Of a DNA stretch of 7,522 bases, positions 4,880 to 7,522 are shown in pieces. A program made the translations under genes and the position numbers. The stretch is taken from the NCBI GenBank assembly GCA_900549685.1, contig UROX01000126.1:1-7522 (forward strand). Reading direction: 5' to 3'. The notes below the pieces were generated by a model that was not told the origin of the DNA, did not search any database, and was given only the letters and a program-made list of their open reading frames with translations. Origin of the DNA: an uncultured Alistipes sp. (GTDB lineage: Bacteria > Bacteroidota > Bacteroidia > Bacteroidales > Rikenellaceae). Numbering within the stretch: the first letter of the stretch is position 1; every line of letters starts with the position of its first letter.

Positions 4880-7345
4880 TCAGTCGAAAAACAGCGCTCC
4901 GAGCGATGCGTTCGTCCCGCGGACCTGGTTGATGCGCAGACGGACGGAACGGTCGGCCTCGACGATGACATATTTCCCTTCGCCGTAACGGTCTACGATC
5001 TGCACCGGCATCAGCAGCTCTTTGTTCTTCAGATCGAAAACCTCGACGGCCGAGCGGCGTCCGTCCCGTTCCCAGTCGATGAAATACAGGGCGATCCGGT
5101 AAGGGGTGGCGTCCCGGCTTTCGATGTCGATCGTCATGGTCTGGTTGCAGGGGGCCGGATCGAGCGTGAATGCAGTGCCTATGTTGCGTACGGTTTCGTC
5201 CGGGCGGTCCGATTCGGGCGCCCGTGTGTCGGCGGTGCCCGTATGCAGACATCGGTCGCCGTTTTTCGCGAAGACGACGCTTGCTATGAAATCCGGTAGC
5301 TGTGTCCTGTGCCTGCCGTCGCCGTCGTAGTTGCACAGGATATGTCCCCGACTGCCGTAAATGCCCCGCCAGTTGCCTCCTGTGGTCGAGTCTTGTACGG
5401 GAATGTTTTCGTAGGCATATCGCAGCGGCTCGCGCACCGGTTCGGCGAGAGTCCCCGTACAGCTCGTTTCGATGAGGTGCCGTCCCGGTCGTTCCAGGGC
5501 GATGTAGACGAATGCGGAGTCTTCGCCGAGCGGTGCGACCGGCTGTCCGTCCACCGTGACGGAACCGACCTTCTGCCCGGCTTTGGGCAGGCCGATCCGG
5601 GCCGTGGTTTCTTCCGGAACCGTTATTTCCGCCCGGTTCCGTTCGAGATCGAACGAAGCGCGGATCGTCCCGTGGGGAGTCAGTACGCTGCCTTCGACCC
5701 ATGTCAGGGCGGCCGAGAGGCGGGGCGTGACGCTGAACTGGGCAAAACCCGGAGCGAGCGGTTTGATGCCGAGAATCTCTTCTGAAAGCCATTTGACGAT
5801 TCCCGCGCTCCACGGATGGGTGAGGCTCGTGTAGCCGCACTGGTTATTGACCGGAGCGCCGTTGCGGACGATCACATCGTTCCAGCAGGGCCGGTATACC
5901 TCGAAGAAGGTCGTTCCGCCGTAACGGATCTGTCCGCCCCAGCAGTCGTCCGCCGTGGCGAGAGCTTCGTCGTAACGCCCCATGCGGGCCATTGCCTGCA
6001 TGATGAAATATTGATTGAACGGAGAATAGGAAAGCCTTTGCAGCCGGTCGGAGAAAGCGGTTTCCCACAATGCGGCCTGCTCCGCCGGATCGGCGAATCC
6101 GGCGTTCACGGCATCGGCTGCCGCATGAATGCCCAATGCCGAAGTCCACGTACCGGTTTGCCGAAGCGCTTCGATTTTTTCGTCGGCGTAGCCTTGGTAT
6201 TTCCGGGCCAGATCGGTGCGGCCCGCATGGGCCATTGTCCGGGCGAATTCTCTCCATGCCCGGATGGACAGCATTTTGTAGGCCGTGCGGGTTTCCTCTC
6301 CGTCCGGATGTTCGAATCCGGCTCCCAGCCGCTCGTCCCAGCCGTAGAACTGTAGCGAGGGTGCGTTTTCGTAGTGGGCATAGGCTGCGTCCAGTTTCCC
6401 GCAGGCGTTTTCGGTCAGCGAGTCGAGCGTAGCCCGGTCGGCCGTGTAGTCGTAATAGTCGATCAGACTCAGCACCCAGTAGAGCGAATAGGCTGCGATG
6501 CCGTTGAACTGGGTCGAAGTATAGAACAGGTTCGTCCGCACGAAATCGAAATTTCCGAACGCCACCATCGACGCGGCCTGCGAAGGATGGGCGTCGCCGG
6601 TCCACGAGTGGCGGTCGCTTCTCTCCATGAGGATCGCTCCGAAATAGTCTTTCAGCAGGTTGAGCTTCACATCGTAGGCTCCGGTGTACCATATCCGGGT
6701 GAGCATTGTATCGCTGCAGGCGAAGCTGCCTTCGTAGTTGGTCGGTTTGATCTGGCAGACCAGCCGCACGTCGGATAGCGTGACGGGACGGCCGATGCGG
6801 CGGACGTGTATCCAGCCGAACCGTACGCCTTCGTAGAGGTCCTGGTTGAGTTCCAGCCGGTAGGTGTCGCCGTAGCGCACCGGAACGGCGGTTTTGCGGG
6901 GATGTTCCGATCCGGCGTTGAACACAGCCGGTTCGTTGAATTCGCTGATGCTCATTTCGATTTCCGCCCCGTCCAGTCCCTCGGCGTCGAATTCGAGCCA
7001 GCCGGCGCTCACTCTGCCGAAGTCGAACATCAGTTCGCACGGACCGGACACCTCCACGGTCTCCGGGCGCTTCGGCTTCCATCGGGCATGGGCCGGATTG
7101 TTCGTCCCGACGGATTCGGGGTACAGGACGTACGACTCCAGATCGTCGGAAGCTTTCGGGTCCGCCCATCGGTAGGCGACCAGCGGATCGGGCGACTGGG
7201 CGACCGCTTCGCCGGAGAACGATCCGCTCAACGACGGATACGGTCCGGGAATTTTCTGTTCGAAAGAGAGGCGGGAGGAGGGGGTGTCGCAGCCGTGCAG
7301 TCCGCAGAGCAGCGACAGCAGTAAGGCGGGCAGTTTCGGTTTCAT
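4880..7345 (-). CDS. GH78-type alpha-L-rhamnosidase-like lipoprotein
   Basis: This 821-residue protein starts with a lipoprotein signal (Lys2, Lys4, hydrophobic LPALLLSLLCGL, lipobox LHGC with Cys19). Residues about 50-215 form an N-terminal beta-sandwich region with the FDFGRVSAGW motif (107-115) seen in GH78 enzymes. Residues about 220-525 are the six-hairpin catalytic domain, with ERSDRHSWTGDAHPSQ (241-256), FFEVY (Glu482) and HPWSAG (510-515). Residues about 535-632 are the usual C-terminal sandwich (WVEGSVLTPHGTI). An extra domain, about 640-821, has TTGGNWRGIYG, ALYFIDWERDGR (752-763) and a final GALFFD, like malectin or carbohydrate-binding sandwiches found at the ends of other Bacteroidota glycosidases. 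GH78 enzymes remove terminal alpha-L-rhamnose by inversion. The acid motif, normally DERxGWTGD, reads SDRHSWTGD here, so Asp244 replaces Glu. The start at 7345 is set by the signal peptide. Location is the periplasm or outer membrane. The family is fairly sure; rhamnose specificity is not. Confidence 0.85.
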   Translation of the reverse strand: MKPKLPALLLSLLCGLHGCDTPSSRLSFEQKIPGPYPSLSGSFSGEAVAQSPDPLVAYRWADPKASDDLESYVLYPESVGTNNPAHARWKPKRPETVEVSGPCELMFDFGRVSAGWLEFDAEGLDGAEIEMSISEFNEPAVFNAGSEHPRKTAVPVRYGDTYRLELNQDLYEGVRFGWIHVRRIGRPVTLSDVRLVCQIKPTNYEGSFACSDTMLTRIWYTGAYDVKLNLLKDYFGAILMERSDRHSWTGDAHPSQAASMVAFGNFDFVRTNLFYTSTQFNGIAAYSLYWVLSLIDYYDYTADRATLDSLTENACGKLDAAYAHYENAPSLQFYGWDERLGAGFEHPDGEETRTAYKMLSIRAWREFARTMAHAGRTDLARKYQGYADEKIEALRQTGTWTSALGIHAAADAVNAGFADPAEQAALWETAFSDRLQRLSYSPFNQYFIMQAMARMGRYDEALATADDCWGGQIRYGGTTFFEVYRPCWNDVIVRNGAPVNNQCGYTSLTHPWSAGIVKWLSEEILGIKPLAPGFAQFSVTPRLSAALTWVEGSVLTPHGTIRASFDLERNRAEITVPEETTARIGLPKAGQKVGSVTVDGQPVAPLGEDSAFVYIALERPGRHLIETSCTGTLAEPVREPLRYAYENIPVQDSTTGGNWRGIYGSRGHILCNYDGDGRHRTQLPDFIASVVFAKNGDRCLHTGTADTRAPESDRPDETVRNIGTAFTLDPAPCNQTMTIDIESRDATPYRIALYFIDWERDGRRSAVEVFDLKNKELLMPVQIVDRYGEGKYVIVEADRSVRLRINQVRGTNASLGALFFD

Positions 7346-7379
7346 TATCGTTCGGTATAGGTTAAGGTCGGGTTCGGGA

Positions 7380-7427
7380 GCCGGAATCGGTTTCCCGGAG
7401 TGTTCCCCGGCAGTTCCGGATTCCGGC
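7380..7427 (-). other. Possible hairpin in the leader of the glycosidase mRNA
   Basis: On the minus strand GCCGGAAT (plus-strand 7420-7427) can pair with ATTCCGGC (plus-strand 7380-7387), and after one bulged base CGG pairs with CCG, closing a loop of about 25 nt. This lies near the 5' end of the predicted leader. It could affect mRNA stability or translation, but it fits no riboswitch I recognise. Confidence 0.3.
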
Positions 7428-7435
7428 GTCCCATA

Positions 7436-7466
7436 CAAAAATAAGCAGCCGGACCGGGTTTTGCAA
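7436..7466 (-). promoter_or_regulatory. Promoter of the GH78-type lipoprotein gene
   Basis: On the minus strand, TTG (plus-strand caa at 7464-7466), a 20-bp spacer and TATTTTTG (plus-strand 7436-7443) match the Bacteroidota -33/-7 promoter, the -7 box perfectly. Transcription would begin near 7430, giving a leader of about 85 nt before the ATG at 7345. An ATG at 7438 would overlap the -7 box, which supports the shorter protein. Confidence 0.7.
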
Positions 7467-7481
7467 TCCCGTTCCGGTCCG
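7450..7481. repeat. 8-bp inverted repeat around the -33 element (possible operator)
   Basis: CGGACCGG at 7450-7457 and CCGGTCCG at 7474-7481 are exact reverse complements with a 16-bp spacer that contains the -33 TTG. Arm centres are 24 bp apart, a little over two helical turns, so a dimeric regulator could bind both arms on one face of the DNA. GC-rich arms like these can also arise by chance in this genome, so the regulatory role is inferred. Confidence 0.4.
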
Positions 7482-7522
7482 ATTGGGGCGAAACGGTGCG
7501 AAAACGATTGTTTTTTTCGGGG

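Noticed and set aside
4683..7169. Two long minus-strand frames (385 and 441 residues) overlapping the glycosidase
   Set aside because: Both are Arg/Pro/Gly/His-rich with no recognisable motif and sit in another frame of a gene with strong GH78 features. They arise from few stop codons in GC-rich sequence, not from a frameshift.
7482..7522. A/T-rich tail at the right edge (seven T in a row) as a terminator or promoter
   Set aside because: The possible stem is only about six weak pairs, and the neighbouring gene is outside the window, so nothing can be supported.
1..7522. CRISPR array, insertion sequence, tRNA, rRNA, phage or defence genes
   Set aside because: No regularly spaced repeats, transposase, terminal inverted repeats with target duplication, or RNA-gene signatures were seen. 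All sizeable genes fit ordinary metabolic or surface functions.

Overview
The window reads as a chromosomal segment of a GC-rich gut Bacteroidota, most like an Alistipes or related Rikenellaceae genome. The evidence is the GC-rich coding sequence, start codons mostly lacking a Shine-Dalgarno, promoters of the Bacteroidota type (TTG or TTTG, about 20 bp, TAnnTTTG), and two SPase II lipoproteins. The genus is an inference from style, not from a marker gene.

Layout, left to right. Positions 2-79 probably hold the last 25 codons of a plus-strand gene that enters from the left edge. Facing it is a four-gene minus-strand cluster, transcribed from about 3320 down to 128: an EamA/DMT-family transporter, a SSAT-like GNAT acetyltransferase overlapping it by ATGA, a DUF2148 ferredoxin-like cysteine protein, and an M24-family (Xaa-Pro aminopeptidase-like) metallopeptidase. 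The gaps are -3, 13 and 14 bases, so this is very likely one operon, with a perfect TAnnTTTG box just ahead of it.

A 166-bp divergent intergenic region separates this operon from a plus-strand gene for a 369-residue beta-propeller-like surface lipoprotein. A strong symmetrical hairpin with A/T tails at 4643-4677 can end transcription from both sides. After about 200 bases without a gene comes a large minus-strand gene (4880-7345) for an 821-residue lipoprotein glycosidase of the GH78 alpha-L-rhamnosidase type with an extra C-terminal beta-sandwich domain. It is driven by a well-formed Bacteroidota promoter whose -33 element lies between the arms of an 8-bp inverted repeat.

Functionally, the operon links small-molecule export, N-acetylation and peptide hydrolysis, but the sequence does not prove a common substrate. 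The GH78-type lipoprotein would work on rhamnose-containing glycans or glycosides in the periplasm or at the outer membrane. No SusC/SusD pair, regulator, mobile element, CRISPR array, tRNA or rRNA is visible. I see no clearly new biological system. The points most worth a second look are the altered active-site motifs of the peptidase and the glycosidase, the operon composition, and the operator-like repeat at the glycosidase promoter.
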